Assembly: GCA_003171235.1 (NCBI GenBank)
Contig: PMYM01000155.1
Location: forward strand, 1 to 26,477
Source of the DNA: Phycisphaerales bacterium
GTDB taxonomy: Bacteria; Planctomycetota; Phycisphaerae; SM23-33
Direction: 5' to 3'
DNA length: 26,477 nucleotides
Shown here piece by piece: positions 7,036 to 16,154 of the stretch. The translations under genes were made by a program, and so were the position numbers. The notes under the pieces are model-generated. The model did no database searches. It had not been told where the DNA came from and was given only the letters and a program-made list of their open reading frames with translations. Position 1 is the first letter of the stretch. Each line of letters opens with the position of its first letter.

Positions 7036-9837
7036 ATGGCCAAGAAGGCACTCATGCACGTCATCAGCTACACCCACTGGGACCGCGAGTGGTATCAGGA
7101 TTTCCAGGGCTATCGTCGGCGGCTGGTCCACCAGCTCGATGCCCTGCTGGAGCTGATGGAGCGCCGGGTGGAATACCGCTATTTCCACCTGGACGGGCAG
7201 ACCGCCCCGCTGCAGGACTACGTGCAGGTCCGGCCGGGCAATCGCGAGCGGCTCTCGGCCCTGATTGGCCAGGGGCGGGTGCTGATCGGGCCGTGGTTTG
7301 TCATGCCCGACGAGGGCCTGGTCTCGGGCGAGAGCCTGGTGCGAAACCTGATGCTCGGCCATCGCCTCTGCCGGCAATGGGGCGGGACGGCCATGCCGGT
7401 GGGATTCGTCAGCGATGTCTTCGGCCATGTGTCGCAGTTGCCGCAGGTGCTGGCGGGTTTCGGCATCGACTGCGCCTGGCTGCACCGCGGCACCGGCTGC
7501 GGACCGAAGGAAAAAACCGAGTTGCTCTGGCTGGGCGCCGACGGCAGCGAAACCCTCATCGCCAAGGCCTTCCCCCACACCGGCTACCAGGACTTCAAGG
7601 AGCTGCGCGACGCCGACCAGGCCGCCCTGAGCCGATACGAACAGGCCAAGCTGTCGCTGTCGGCCAGCGGCGTGCTGTTTTCCATGGACGGCAACGACCA
7701 CGAGCCCGCACGCTGGGACACCCCCGAGGCCATCGACCGCGTCAACGGCATATTCACCCGCGTGCAGGCGGTGCACTCTTCCCTGCCGGAGTATTTCGAC
7801 CAGCTAAAGGGAGCCCTGGGCAGCGGCGGGCGAAAACGCCTGCGCAAGGTCCACGGCGAACTGCGGCATGAGTCAATCGGGGGCGTCTGGAACGAGCTCT
7901 TCCACGGCACCGGCTCTGCCCGCGTGAACCTCAAGCAGGCAAACGACCACCTGGAGTACCTGCTGGCTCGCCTGGCTGAGCCGCTAAGCGCCTGGGCGGT
8001 CCGCCTGGGGGCCCAGAGCCAGAAGGCCTTCCTCGATTTGGCCTGGCAGTACCTGCTGACCAACCACGCCCACGATTCCATCTGCGGCTGCAGTATCGAC
8101 CAGGTGCACAAGGACATGCTCTATCGCTTTGACCAGGCGCATCTGCTGGGGCAAAACGTGGTAGCCGAGTGCATGCAGGACGTGGCCGATCGCGTGGAGA
8201 CCGCCGGTTTTGCCGGCCAGGACCACGTCGTCACCGTCTTTAATCTGGCGTCGGCGCCGGCCGGGCCGGTTTGTCAATTAAGTGTGGAATTGCCGGCAGG
8301 TCTGGCGGGCGAGAAGGAGCAGCAAGGCCAGAGCCTTGTACTTTCTGATGAGCAGGAACACCCGGTCGAACTGGAAGTGCTGGGGGTAGAGCGTGATGTG
8401 CGGGCCGAGCCGTTCATGTACAAGTTCCAAGGCGGCAGCCCGCAGATGCGCGTCCGCATCGGCGGAGTAGACCGCCTGGGGGTGATGGCGCGGGTTGACC
8501 TGCCGGCCCTGGGTTACCGCACATTTCGCGTGGGATTTGCCGACGCGCCTGCTGAGCCCGCACCCGCGCCGGTCAAGGCAGACTGGAAGGCAAAGTCCAT
8601 TGAGAACGACCTGGTTCGCCTTGTCGCACGCCCCGACGGGCGGGTGGATCTGCTGGACAAGACCACCGGCGCGTGGTTCCGAGGCCTGAACGAATTCGAG
8701 GACGGCGGCGACGCCGGCCACGGCTGGGATCACTTCTACCCCGAAAAAGACACCCTCATCCGCAGCCCAGACCCCAGGCGCTGTAAGGTAACGCATCTCG
8801 AAGTGTCCGCCGGCCTACTGCACGCCAGGCTGGAGGTGGGCCTGAATCTGAAAGTCCCAGCCGATCTTGTGGACCAGAGGGGCAAGCCCCTCCCGGGCGG
8901 GCAGGTCAAAGGCAGCCGGCGGTCCTCGGACATGCTGAGCATCGGAATCGTCGCCGAGTTCCGCCTGGTCGCCGGCAGCCGGCGGGTCGATTGCCGGGTG
9001 ACGTGCCTGGATTCCGCCCGGCGCCATCGGCTGCGGGCGATATTCCCCACCGGCAGGAAGGCCGACGCCTGGTATGGCGACACCGCCTTCGACCTGGTGC
9101 GGCGCAAGATCAAGCTCCCCGACGGCAAGGGCTGGAAAGAGCAGCCCCGCCCCGAGCAGCCAATCAAGAACCTCGCGGCCGTCTGCGACGACCAAGCCGG
9201 CCTGGCCGTGCTCACGCGCGGGCTCAACGAGGCCGGCGTGCTGGATGAGCCCGACCGCCCCATCGCCCTGACCCTCTACCGCAAGTTCGTCGAGCGCCTG
9301 CTGAATGAAAACACCGCCGACAGCAACTCCGGCTCGTTCGACCTGGAGTATGCCCTGTTGCCCTTCACGCCCGATCACTCGGCCCCGCCGGCTGATCTCC
9401 TGGCACAGGTGGACCTCTACAAGCTGCCGCCCCTGTGCTACACCCGCAGCCCCAGCCAGATGGAGCTGGACAAAAAGACAAGCCGCTACGGTGTGCCCAA
9501 CGCCATAGACCCAGCCGATCACCCAAACCTGGCGGCGGTGCTGAAGACTCTGCCGCCGGTCATACCCCACCTGCCGCTTTCCCATAGCCTGGTGCGGATC
9601 GACGGCCCGGCGGCGCTGTCCACCATCAAGCTCAGCGAGGATGGTTCAGCCACCATCCTGCGGCTGTGGAACCCGCTGGGCCGCGCGGCCGACCTGGCCG
9701 TCCGCCCAACCTTTGCCTTCACCCGCGCCTTCAAAACCGACCTGCTGGAAAACGCCACCGAGCGCCTCCAAAGCCGCGACGGCGCCATCACTCTGCAACT
9801 GCGAGCCAAGCAGATCGTCACTCTGAGAATTGAGTAG
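7036..9837 (+). CDS. GH38 alpha-mannosidase, MngB-like (mannosylglycerate hydrolase type)
   Basis: The 933-residue protein is a retaining GH38 alpha-mannosidase. The zinc-binding HWD is at residues 14-16 in THWDREWY. DGQTAPLQDY and GRVLIGPWF follow in family order, and the likely nucleophile is D127 in SDVFGH. SMDGNDH lies near 216-222, and the second metal-site motif NHAHDS starts at residue 343 in the middle helical domain, followed by CGCSIDQVH. A large beta-sandwich C-terminal region completes the protein. These motifs match E. coli MngB (mannosylglycerate hydrolase) closely in order and spacing, and the length is slightly above MngB's. Substrate is unproven: mannosylglycerate, mannosyl-glycans or other alpha-mannosides are possible. 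There is no signal peptide, so it acts in the cytoplasm. The start chosen is the ATG at 7036; TTG at 7000 and ATG at 7054 are alternatives. It is the only plus-strand gene, divergent from the secreted protein gene and convergent with the propeller gene 24 bp away. Confidence 0.9.
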   Translation: MAKKALMHVISYTHWDREWYQDFQGYRRRLVHQLDALLELMERRVEYRYFHLDGQTAPLQDYVQVRPGNRERLSALIGQGRVLIGPWFVMPDEGLVSGESLVRNLMLGHRLCRQWGGTAMPVGFVSDVFGHVSQLPQVLAGFGIDCAWLHRGTGCGPKEKTELLWLGADGSETLIAKAFPHTGYQDFKELRDADQAALSRYEQAKLSLSASGVLFSMDGNDHEPARWDTPEAIDRVNGIFTRVQAVHSSLPEYFDQLKGALGSGGRKRLRKVHGELRHESIGGVWNELFHGTGSARVNLKQANDHLEYLLARLAEPLSAWAVRLGAQSQKAFLDLAWQYLLTNHAHDSICGCSIDQVHKDMLYRFDQAHLLGQNVVAECMQDVADRVETAGFAGQDHVVTVFNLASAPAGPVCQLSVELPAGLAGEKEQQGQSLVLSDEQEHPVELEVLGVERDVRAEPFMYKFQGGSPQMRVRIGGVDRLGVMARVDLPALGYRTFRVGFADAPAEPAPAPVKADWKAKSIENDLVRLVARPDGRVDLLDKTTGAWFRGLNEFEDGGDAGHGWDHFYPEKDTLIRSPDPRRCKVTHLEVSAGLLHARLEVGLNLKVPADLVDQRGKPLPGGQVKGSRRSSDMLSIGIVAEFRLVAGSRRVDCRVTCLDSARRHRLRAIFPTGRKADAWYGDTAFDLVRRKIKLPDGKGWKEQPRPEQPIKNLAAVCDDQAGLAVLTRGLNEAGVLDEPDRPIALTLYRKFVERLLNENTADSNSGSFDLEYALLPFTPDHSAPPADLLAQVDLYKLPPLCYTRSPSQMELDKKTSRYGVPNAIDPADHPNLAAVLKTLPPVIPHLPLSHSLVRIDGPAALSTIKLSEDGSATILRLWNPLGRAADLAVRPTFAFTRAFKTDLLENATERLQSRDGAITLQLRAKQIVTLRIE

Positions 9838-9861
9838 AAGAGGAGAAAAGCCCTCGTCGCC

Positions 9862-11157
9862 CTAGCGGTTTTGGGCAGGGCCGAAGGCGTAGACCTTGCC
9901 GTCGTCGGCCCCGATGACCACCCACCCGCCCGCCACGGCCGGCGAGCTGTCTATCAGGTCCCCCACCTCGTATCGCCAGAGTTCCTTGCCGTCTTCCAGG
10001 CTCACCATGTACACCCGCCCGTCCTCCGAGCCGAAGACCACCTTGCCGTCGCAGACCACCGGCGAACTCTCCACCTTGCCCTGGGTTTGAAAACTCCAGA
10101 ACTTGTGGCCGTCGGAGCGGGCCAGGCAGTGCAGGGCGTTATCCCGCGAACCAACCACCAGGCGGTCGCCCGACAGGGCGGGCGAGGAGAAGAAGGCCTC
10201 CCCGCCGCCTTCGTAGCTCCAGGCGATTCTCTGGGCCTTCAGGTCAATGGCGTAGAAGCCCTTGTAGTTGCCGACGTAAACCATCTGCCCGTCGATGGCG
10301 GCTGAGCCGCCGATGTACGCCCCCACGTCGATGGCCGCCTGCTGGCCTCCGCCGGCGGCGCCGATGACGTGCAAGAGATTGTCGCAGCCGCCCACGCAGA
10401 TCTGGCCCTCGTCAATGGCCGGCGAACCGTTGATGTAGTTGCCGGTGGAAACCGACCAGAGTTGCCGGCCGCCCTGCCCCGCCAGGCAGTACAGCTTGAA
10501 ATCCCAACTGCCCACGACCACGCACAACTGGCCGTCGCGCCGGAAATAGTTGGCCGAGCCGACGATTTTCTCGCCGGTCTTGAACTGCCAGAGCTTGGCG
10601 CCCTTGGCGGCGTCCAGGGCGAAAAAGTCCCCGCTATTCGTGCCGAACAACACCTTGCCGTCAACCACCAGGGGCGGTCCGTCGATCGCTTCGCCGGCGT
10701 CGAATTCCCATTCCTTGCCGCCGTCGCCCAGGCGCAGGCAGTAGAGCTTGCCGTCGCCCGAGCCGACATACACCCTGCCGTCCTGGATGACCGGCGAACT
10801 GCGAACGGCCTCGCCCGTGGTGAAGGTCCAACCCAGAACCAGATCCTTGCCGAGCGATCCCTCCGCCAGGCCGGTCTGGGCCTGATTGCCGCGGAACATG
10901 GGCCAGTTGCCCGGGGCCGGGCTGGAGGCCGGCCGCGTGGAATGACCCGCCAGAGTGGCGCCCGCTCTGGGCGTCGATTGCGTGGCGGCAGAGGAGGAAT
11001 TTTGTCTGGCCGGTTGCGCGGCGGAAACGCCCTTGCCTGGGCCGGAAGGTGTGCCCTTGCCGCCGCCCCACCGCCCGGCCAGCCACGGCGCCAGCACCGC
11101 CGCAGACAGCATGGCCGCCAGCACCACCGCGCCCAACTGCAAATGCCAGCGTTTCAT
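9862..11157 (-). CDS. Membrane-anchored eight-bladed PQQ-like/BamB-type propeller, last gene of the secretion locus
   Basis: The 431-residue protein begins with a hydrophobic segment (residues about 8-28) that acts as signal peptide or membrane anchor. A Ser/Pro/Ala-rich linker of about 65 residues follows, then a propeller starting at NWPMFRGNQAQTG. Eight repeats are visible, each with an xxSSPVxxDGxVxVGSxDGxLYxL-type core, marked by SSPVIQ, GPPLVV, GSANYF, NGSPAI, GGSAAI, SSPALS, SSPVVC and SSPAVA. The fold serves as a protein-interaction scaffold in BamB, and no enzyme motif is evident. The start has GGGAG close to the ATG at 11157. It follows the GspK-like gene by 33 bp on the same strand, so it is probably the distal gene of the pseudopilin operon. 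A role as an accessory or cargo-binding component of the secretion machine is inference; it could also simply be a secreted passenger. Confidence 0.85.
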   Translation of the reverse strand: MKRWHLQLGAVVLAAMLSAAVLAPWLAGRWGGGKGTPSGPGKGVSAAQPARQNSSSAATQSTPRAGATLAGHSTRPASSPAPGNWPMFRGNQAQTGLAEGSLGKDLVLGWTFTTGEAVRSSPVIQDGRVYVGSGDGKLYCLRLGDGGKEWEFDAGEAIDGPPLVVDGKVLFGTNSGDFFALDAAKGAKLWQFKTGEKIVGSANYFRRDGQLCVVVGSWDFKLYCLAGQGGRQLWSVSTGNYINGSPAIDEGQICVGGCDNLLHVIGAAGGGQQAAIDVGAYIGGSAAIDGQMVYVGNYKGFYAIDLKAQRIAWSYEGGGEAFFSSPALSGDRLVVGSRDNALHCLARSDGHKFWSFQTQGKVESSPVVCDGKVVFGSEDGRVYMVSLEDGKELWRYEVGDLIDSSPAVAGGWVVIGADDGKVYAFGPAQNR

Positions 11158-11190
11158 TTGCTCCCGCGGCGCCGTAGCCCGCCAAACCCT

Positions 11191-14100
11191 CTATTTGATC
11201 TCAGCGAACATCAGCACCCGCGGCGTGTCGGAGGCAAGGCGGCAGTTAGAGCGGTCGATAACCGCCATGTACCGCTTGACCAGGTGCATGACCTGGTATG
11301 TGGAGCCCGCCCCGGCGCCCCAGTTGCCCTTGAGGTTGAGGGTATTGGAAGTGTTTGAGACCACCGTATTGGCCTGGCCGGCGCCCGGCCCGGCGGTAAT
11401 GACCACCATGCAGTTGACCCACTGGTTGTTGTTCCAACGCTTGTTGCCGTCTGAAAGGCTGTTGCCGCCGGCGCCGCTGGCGGCGCCGCTGGATGGCCCG
11501 GTGGCCCCCAGCACGCCGACGTATGCCAGGTAGGTGTCGCTGCGCACCGTCAACTGGTCGCTGGCCCAGGCCCAACTGGAGAAGTATTTGGACAGGTCGT
11601 CCTGAACGCTTGTCCGGGGATCGTACTGGCTACTGGTCTGCAGACCGTCATCCGATATCCTGTTATCGCTGATGGTGTAGGAACGTATCATCCCGGTAAG
11701 GTTGCCGTTGGGGTCAGAGGCGTAGGCCCCGCTCGAGATACAATAAGTGTTGTCGTGGGGCACGAACCTGCCCAGCACCAAGGCTGCCTCGGCCACAGAG
11801 CCGAAACCTCTCTGCGTCCGCAATCCTGGTATGCCCAGCAACAATTGGCGGTTGTTCCCGCTGAAATCTCTGACAATCCCGCCGCTGTCTTTATAACCGG
11901 TGGTATCGCGATAGGCAATCAAACTGCCGGCTGTGTCGGCCGACTGCGGCTTCAAGCCGTCGTTAACAGCAGGCAGGAAGACGCCGGGCACGGCTCGCAG
12001 GGGAATATCCGAGACGGTGTTGATGTTCAGCCGGCCATACATCGTCCCGCTGCTGTTCGCGGCGAGCTGGCCGTCGCCGTCGGGATTATCGGGACCGTAA
12101 CGGGGGCTGTTGACGGTAACATAGTCCTGCAGCAGGCAACCCAGGGGCACCGTCGGCACGGCCGCGGGATAGTAGCGCGACGCAACGTTCTCCACCAGCG
12201 CCGGGCGGCCATTAAACAGGTTGGAACTGTCGGTCAGCCTGTCGGCCAGCCCCTGGCTGGCGGAAGGCCCGACGGCCAGGAGGCGGAAAAGCTCTCCGAA
12301 ATTGATGAACTTGTCGTTGCGCACAAACACCGGGCAAGGGGGGTTGGTGCTGGTGGCGGGAAAAATCGCCCCATTGTTGCCGCCCAGGTTGTCCGGCGGC
12401 GTGCCGGTGTAATCGTTGGCCGATGTAACAAAGAGCGAACCGACGGCGTAGCGGGCCCTGGAATATAAGTCGTCCCATTCCCAGGCGACGGACTTGGTAA
12501 TCCCCGGGTCGAACCCCGAGCCGGGGAAACCCGACGGCTTGGTGGCTATGACAACGTCTTGAATTGAGCCGACGGATGAATTCCGTTTGCGCACGATTTT
12601 CACATCCGCGGCAAGATCCAACGCATTGAGGTCGATTCTGACGACTCCGCCCGCCACTTTGATGGCGCTGAGCTGATCGGGAATAGTGCCGCCGACACCG
12701 CAAATAACAAGTTTTCCACCATTGGCGGGAATGGTATTGCCCGCCGTGAAGGGCGTCGGCACGCCGCCGACTACCAAGGCGTAGTTATCCAACTGGATAG
12801 CCGTAACATACGGGTTATACAGTTCAATAGCCGAATAGGACTTGGTGATAACGGCGGGGGCGGGAGCGGGCGGGTTGCTTTTGGTTGCCTTGTAAAACAG
12901 CTTGGTGATAAACGGCTGCCGCTCCACGCCGTAGACGCCGATAGAATTGGCAAGGTTCACGGCGATGTCGTTGCCGATTTGTAAGTCAGTGTCGGTGGCG
13001 TATTTGATGGTATTCGGCCCGCCAACAGTGTATTTATCGATTTTCGCCACCGTAACGTCACTGTCGATGTCTCTGAAATCCCAGACGTTCACGGCCAGTT
13101 GCCCGGCAATCCGGCGCCAGTTCTCTTCCTCCGCAGGACTGAAGGCGGGATCGCCAGGCACCCGCCGCGGGAGGGCGTTGTAGAAGGCGGCGTACAGGTC
13201 CGCCAGGGGGCTATTGTTCAGGTCGGCCTTTACCCTCTGCGGAAGGTTCCCCGCCAACTGCGGCACCAGGATGCGGTCGCCCGACCAGACAGTCAGGTAA
13301 GGGCGCACCGACATGAGTTGAGTCACTAGATTCGGCATTCCGAGGTTCGCCACGGCCCAATGCAAGGGGCCGAACTTGGTGTCGGGGTAGGCGCCGCCCC
13401 ACCCGCACATCAGCATGTCCGGCACGGCATATGGGGTATAAGTAGCATCCGTAAGAGCGCCGGGCTTGGCGCCGCCGGGTCCTATCGTGTTGAGCGGCCG
13501 GCGGACGTAATTGGCCCACCAGGTATCATATCTGGCGTCATTCTGGAAATCAGTGCCCCTCCCCACCATCACGGGGCGGGAATTGCCGGACCCCACCACG
13601 GTATACAGTATCTGGTCCGTCACCCGCATGGGCACGCCCACCCGGGCCGCCAGGTTTCCCAGCGCGTTCCAGTTATCGGTTCCGCCCACATTTACGTTGG
13701 TGCGGCCACACAGGTCTTCCACGCGCAGGGCCAGCCAATACTGCCTGCCGCCCAGGTCGTTGATGCCGGAGTAGAAGGGCACCGCATCGCCGCTGCCAAC
13801 GGGGTTATTCCAGGTGAAGCCGGTGGTGGAGAAGAGCCCGGGATTGTCCGGTCTGACATTATCGTAATTGACGCCGGGGGGCGCGGAGCCAGCCAAGTTG
13901 GCCAGATGCCGCCAGGATAGTATCCCGGAGGGATCGTTGCCATCACTGGTGGGGGTGCCGCTGGAAAGGCCCATGTCGCATTCCTGCCCGGGATAATCAA
14001 TGGCCTTGTAGTAGTTGTCGATGCCGTCAAATGGCCCGTTGAGGCCGATGTACAGGTCGGCCAGGCGATCGGCCAGCACCCGCTCCAGCCCCGCCCCCGC

Positions 14101-14262
14101 CACGTGCCGCAGAGGCGAGACCGACTCTATGCTGGCCGCGTCCTGCCGGTCCGCGTGCACGATAAGCAGGAAGGTGGAGGCGACCATTGCCATCAGCACC
14201 AGCAGGCCTATGACCAGCAGGATGCTCGAGCCGCGTCTTTTGAAATCCCGACTGGTTTTCAT
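11191..14262 (-). CDS. gspK: GspK-like large minor pseudopilin
   Basis: The protein is about 1023 residues, roughly three times a usual GspK. Its N-terminus is a prepilin leader (MKTSRDFKRRG, cleavage after G11) followed by SSILLVIGLLVLMAMVAST, a single hydrophobic helix. Position +5 of the mature form is Leu, not Glu; loss of Glu5 is a known hallmark of GspK, the tip pseudopilin. GRLNINTVSDIPLRAVPG near residues 740-760 matches the helix-hairpin-helix-like element of GspK, and GRTNVNVGG near residue 190 is a related segment. The start is the ATG at 14262, with GAGGAG eight bases upstream; an ATG at 14295 overlapping the previous stop is less likely. Its position directly after the GspJ-like gene agrees with the classical H-I-J-K order. 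GspK would cap the pseudopilus at the inner membrane; the extra 700 residues are unexplained. Confidence 0.8.
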   Translation of the reverse strand: MKTSRDFKRRGSSILLVIGLLVLMAMVASTFLLIVHADRQDAASIESVSPLRHVAGAGLERVLADRLADLYIGLNGPFDGIDNYYKAIDYPGQECDMGLSSGTPTSDGNDPSGILSWRHLANLAGSAPPGVNYDNVRPDNPGLFSTTGFTWNNPVGSGDAVPFYSGINDLGGRQYWLALRVEDLCGRTNVNVGGTDNWNALGNLAARVGVPMRVTDQILYTVVGSGNSRPVMVGRGTDFQNDARYDTWWANYVRRPLNTIGPGGAKPGALTDATYTPYAVPDMLMCGWGGAYPDTKFGPLHWAVANLGMPNLVTQLMSVRPYLTVWSGDRILVPQLAGNLPQRVKADLNNSPLADLYAAFYNALPRRVPGDPAFSPAEEENWRRIAGQLAVNVWDFRDIDSDVTVAKIDKYTVGGPNTIKYATDTDLQIGNDIAVNLANSIGVYGVERQPFITKLFYKATKSNPPAPAPAVITKSYSAIELYNPYVTAIQLDNYALVVGGVPTPFTAGNTIPANGGKLVICGVGGTIPDQLSAIKVAGGVVRIDLNALDLAADVKIVRKRNSSVGSIQDVVIATKPSGFPGSGFDPGITKSVAWEWDDLYSRARYAVGSLFVTSANDYTGTPPDNLGGNNGAIFPATSTNPPCPVFVRNDKFINFGELFRLLAVGPSASQGLADRLTDSSNLFNGRPALVENVASRYYPAAVPTVPLGCLLQDYVTVNSPRYGPDNPDGDGQLAANSSGTMYGRLNINTVSDIPLRAVPGVFLPAVNDGLKPQSADTAGSLIAYRDTTGYKDSGGIVRDFSGNNRQLLLGIPGLRTQRGFGSVAEAALVLGRFVPHDNTYCISSGAYASDPNGNLTGMIRSYTISDNRISDDGLQTSSQYDPRTSVQDDLSKYFSSWAWASDQLTVRSDTYLAYVGVLGATGPSSGAASGAGGNSLSDGNKRWNNNQWVNCMVVITAGPGAGQANTVVSNTSNTLNLKGNWGAGAGSTYQVMHLVKRYMAVIDRSNCRLASDTPRVLMFAEIK

Positions 14263-14291
14263 GATTAAGTCTCCTCGCATTCCTCGAGGCG

Positions 14292-15419
14292 TCATTTCAG
14301 GTCCACCACGGCTTCAAAAACTTCGCTGAAACCGGGAGTGTTGTCCCGCCCCTCTTTGAGGGTGTATCGGACTTTGATGGCCAATGGCCAGTTGTTAAGC
14401 TTCTCCCCAGTCCACAATGCGCAATACGCGGTGCCGGCTGGATTGTAGGTGGTATACTGCCCGCTGGGCCCCTGCTGGGGAGTCGAAGGCTCGGCCAAGG
14501 AGCATTCCGGAGCGTCTTCCTGAGGCGTAGCCCGCTGATAACGCCAGTCGCGGCCCGTCCAGGCGTTGTTCTTAGGATACCGGGCGCTATACCACTTCAG
14601 ATTGCCGGCGGCGTCATGGTCGCCGTCGGTCCAACTGATGGCCAGGCCGGTGCAGTTTTCGCCTAGGATGGGCATATCTCCAAAAACGCCAGCCCAAGGA
14701 GACCCGGTGGGCATCATGAGCTTGTACCAGTCACCATAATAATCCCTGCCGTTGGGGGTGCCTGGCGGGACGCTCATGCCGGGGTACCAGAAGTTGTACC
14801 CGGCATTAATCAGTTCGCGCATCAGCAACCTCTCGGCCGAGAGCCTGCCCCGCATATTCAGCAGCGACTGGGAAAACCCATAATAGTCAAAATATCCACC
14901 CGTGGCGTTCCAGGGCAGATCCACTCCTGTTGGCACGGTGTTGCGATAAAGAATGTTAAAGCCTGAAAGAACCTTGGTGTTGTCGGCGGGGGGATAGCTC
15001 CAAGCCGCCGCTACCCCGTAGTTGATGAGGGCCTCGTTGGAAGCGGGGGGGGCACCACTGACCTGATCCGGGGGGAGCGTGGTGTGGGCATCGGGCATGG
15101 CCATGGTAAGAAGCAAGTTGTCTCCCGCCGGCCAGGGCGGGCCGTTGTCGTTTCGGGCGATGTGGCGGTCGGGAGGGTTGACCTGTGGACTTGCCACTAT
15201 GGCCAAAAGCCCCTGCTTGGACATAGTCAGTAAGTCGTCGCGCAGCACGTCGGCCACCGCCCGCGCCTTGGCGTTGCACCGGATCATGTCCTGCGACGAC
15301 CGCACCAGTTCAGTCATCTGCACCATCAGTCCGCTGACGATCAGCACGATCATGGCCAGGATGGCGATGGCCACCATCAGCTCGATCAGCGTCAGGCCGC
15401 TTTGCTTGGCGTTGCGCAT
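14292..15419 (-). CDS. gspJ: GspJ-like minor pseudopilin
   Basis: The protein is about 375 residues with a short prepilin leader (MRNAKQSG, cleavage after G8). The mature N-terminus LTLIELMVAIAILAMIV has the required Glu at +5 and one membrane helix. Length is above the usual 200-odd residues of GspJ, and the C-terminal half is unfamiliar. Assignment to GspJ rests on the N-terminal style, including AVADVLRDDLLTM typical of the J helix, and on position between the I- and K-like genes. Three in-frame starts are close together (15428 GTG, 15425 ATG, 15419 ATG). The last is preferred because AGAGG lies eight bases upstream. GspJ forms the pseudopilus tip with I and K. Confidence 0.75.
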   Translation of the reverse strand: MRNAKQSGLTLIELMVAIAILAMIVLIVSGLMVQMTELVRSSQDMIRCNAKARAVADVLRDDLLTMSKQGLLAIVASPQVNPPDRHIARNDNGPPWPAGDNLLLTMAMPDAHTTLPPDQVSGAPPASNEALINYGVAAAWSYPPADNTKVLSGFNILYRNTVPTGVDLPWNATGGYFDYYGFSQSLLNMRGRLSAERLLMRELINAGYNFWYPGMSVPPGTPNGRDYYGDWYKLMMPTGSPWAGVFGDMPILGENCTGLAISWTDGDHDAAGNLKWYSARYPKNNAWTGRDWRYQRATPQEDAPECSLAEPSTPQQGPSGQYTTYNPAGTAYCALWTGEKLNNWPLAIKVRYTLKEGRDNTPGFSEVFEAVVDLK

Positions 15420-15430
15420 CTCCATCACCT

Positions 15431-16150
15431 CTAAGGTTTAACCGCTAACATGGTGACCATGCACCCGATGGCGGGGGAATCGCCCCCGCTGTAGTTCTTT
15501 ACGCAATAGGCTCCACCCGCCGCACAGTCCGGCAGGGGGCGATCCAGGTTGCCGTTGGAGTTATAAACCGTCGCCCACTCTCCGCTGTTCTTCAGGATGA
15601 CCGGTGAGCCGATGCTCACGCCGCCGACTGCCTTGTTGCCGCTGACGCTGCAGTCGTCGAGTCTCAAGGTGTCGCCGGCGTTGAACTTCCGGCAGGCAAC
15701 GACCGCCACCTGGTAATAGTTCACGTCGGGCACGACCTGGCGGATGGCGACCACGTACGCATACCGGCTGGCGGTCTGGGTTCGCCCGGCATCCAACCAG
15801 TCGGTCTGCTCATTGAGATCAGGCACAGGGAAAATTCGGTCCATCGGCCCGATATCGCCGGTCTTTTCCATCAGCACGGAGACTACGCCGTTGAGCGTGG
15901 GCGCGCCGTTGACGCCGGCCTTATGGCTGAAGCGGGAACGGACGACGCCGACGGCGTTCTGGCAGATCATCGCCGACATGGTCTTGTTGACGGATTCCCG
16001 GTTTTCCACTATCGCCACCGGGAAGGACGTGGCCAGCATGGAAAAGCCGATCACCATGATGCCCAGGGCGATCATCACCTCCACCAGCGTAAAACCTGCC
16101 TGGGCGGGCTGGCCGATATCTGACGCGTGCCTGTCTTGTCTCATGCTCAT
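15431..16150 (-). CDS. gspI: GspI/PilV-like minor pseudopilin
   Basis: The 239-residue protein has an 19-residue leader ending in G19, then FTLVEVMIALGIMVIGFSML with Glu at +5. This EVMIALGI pattern with a following Gly-Phe is characteristic of GspI and the related PilV. Four cysteines in the C-terminal half (in VVACRKF, LDDCSV, PDCAAGG and YCVKNY) suggest disulfides in an exported domain. The ATG at 16150 begins four bases after the stop of the GspH-like gene, so the two are likely translationally coupled; the in-frame ATG at 16144 is an alternative. In the pseudopilus tip, I bridges J and K. Confidence 0.75.
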   Translation of the reverse strand: MSMRQDRHASDIGQPAQAGFTLVEVMIALGIMVIGFSMLATSFPVAIVENRESVNKTMSAMICQNAVGVVRSRFSHKAGVNGAPTLNGVVSVLMEKTGDIGPMDRIFPVPDLNEQTDWLDAGRTQTASRYAYVVAIRQVVPDVNYYQVAVVACRKFNAGDTLRLDDCSVSGNKAVGGVSIGSPVILKNSGEWATVYNSNGNLDRPLPDCAAGGAYCVKNYSGGDSPAIGCMVTMLAVKP

Positions 16151-16154
16151 GCCA

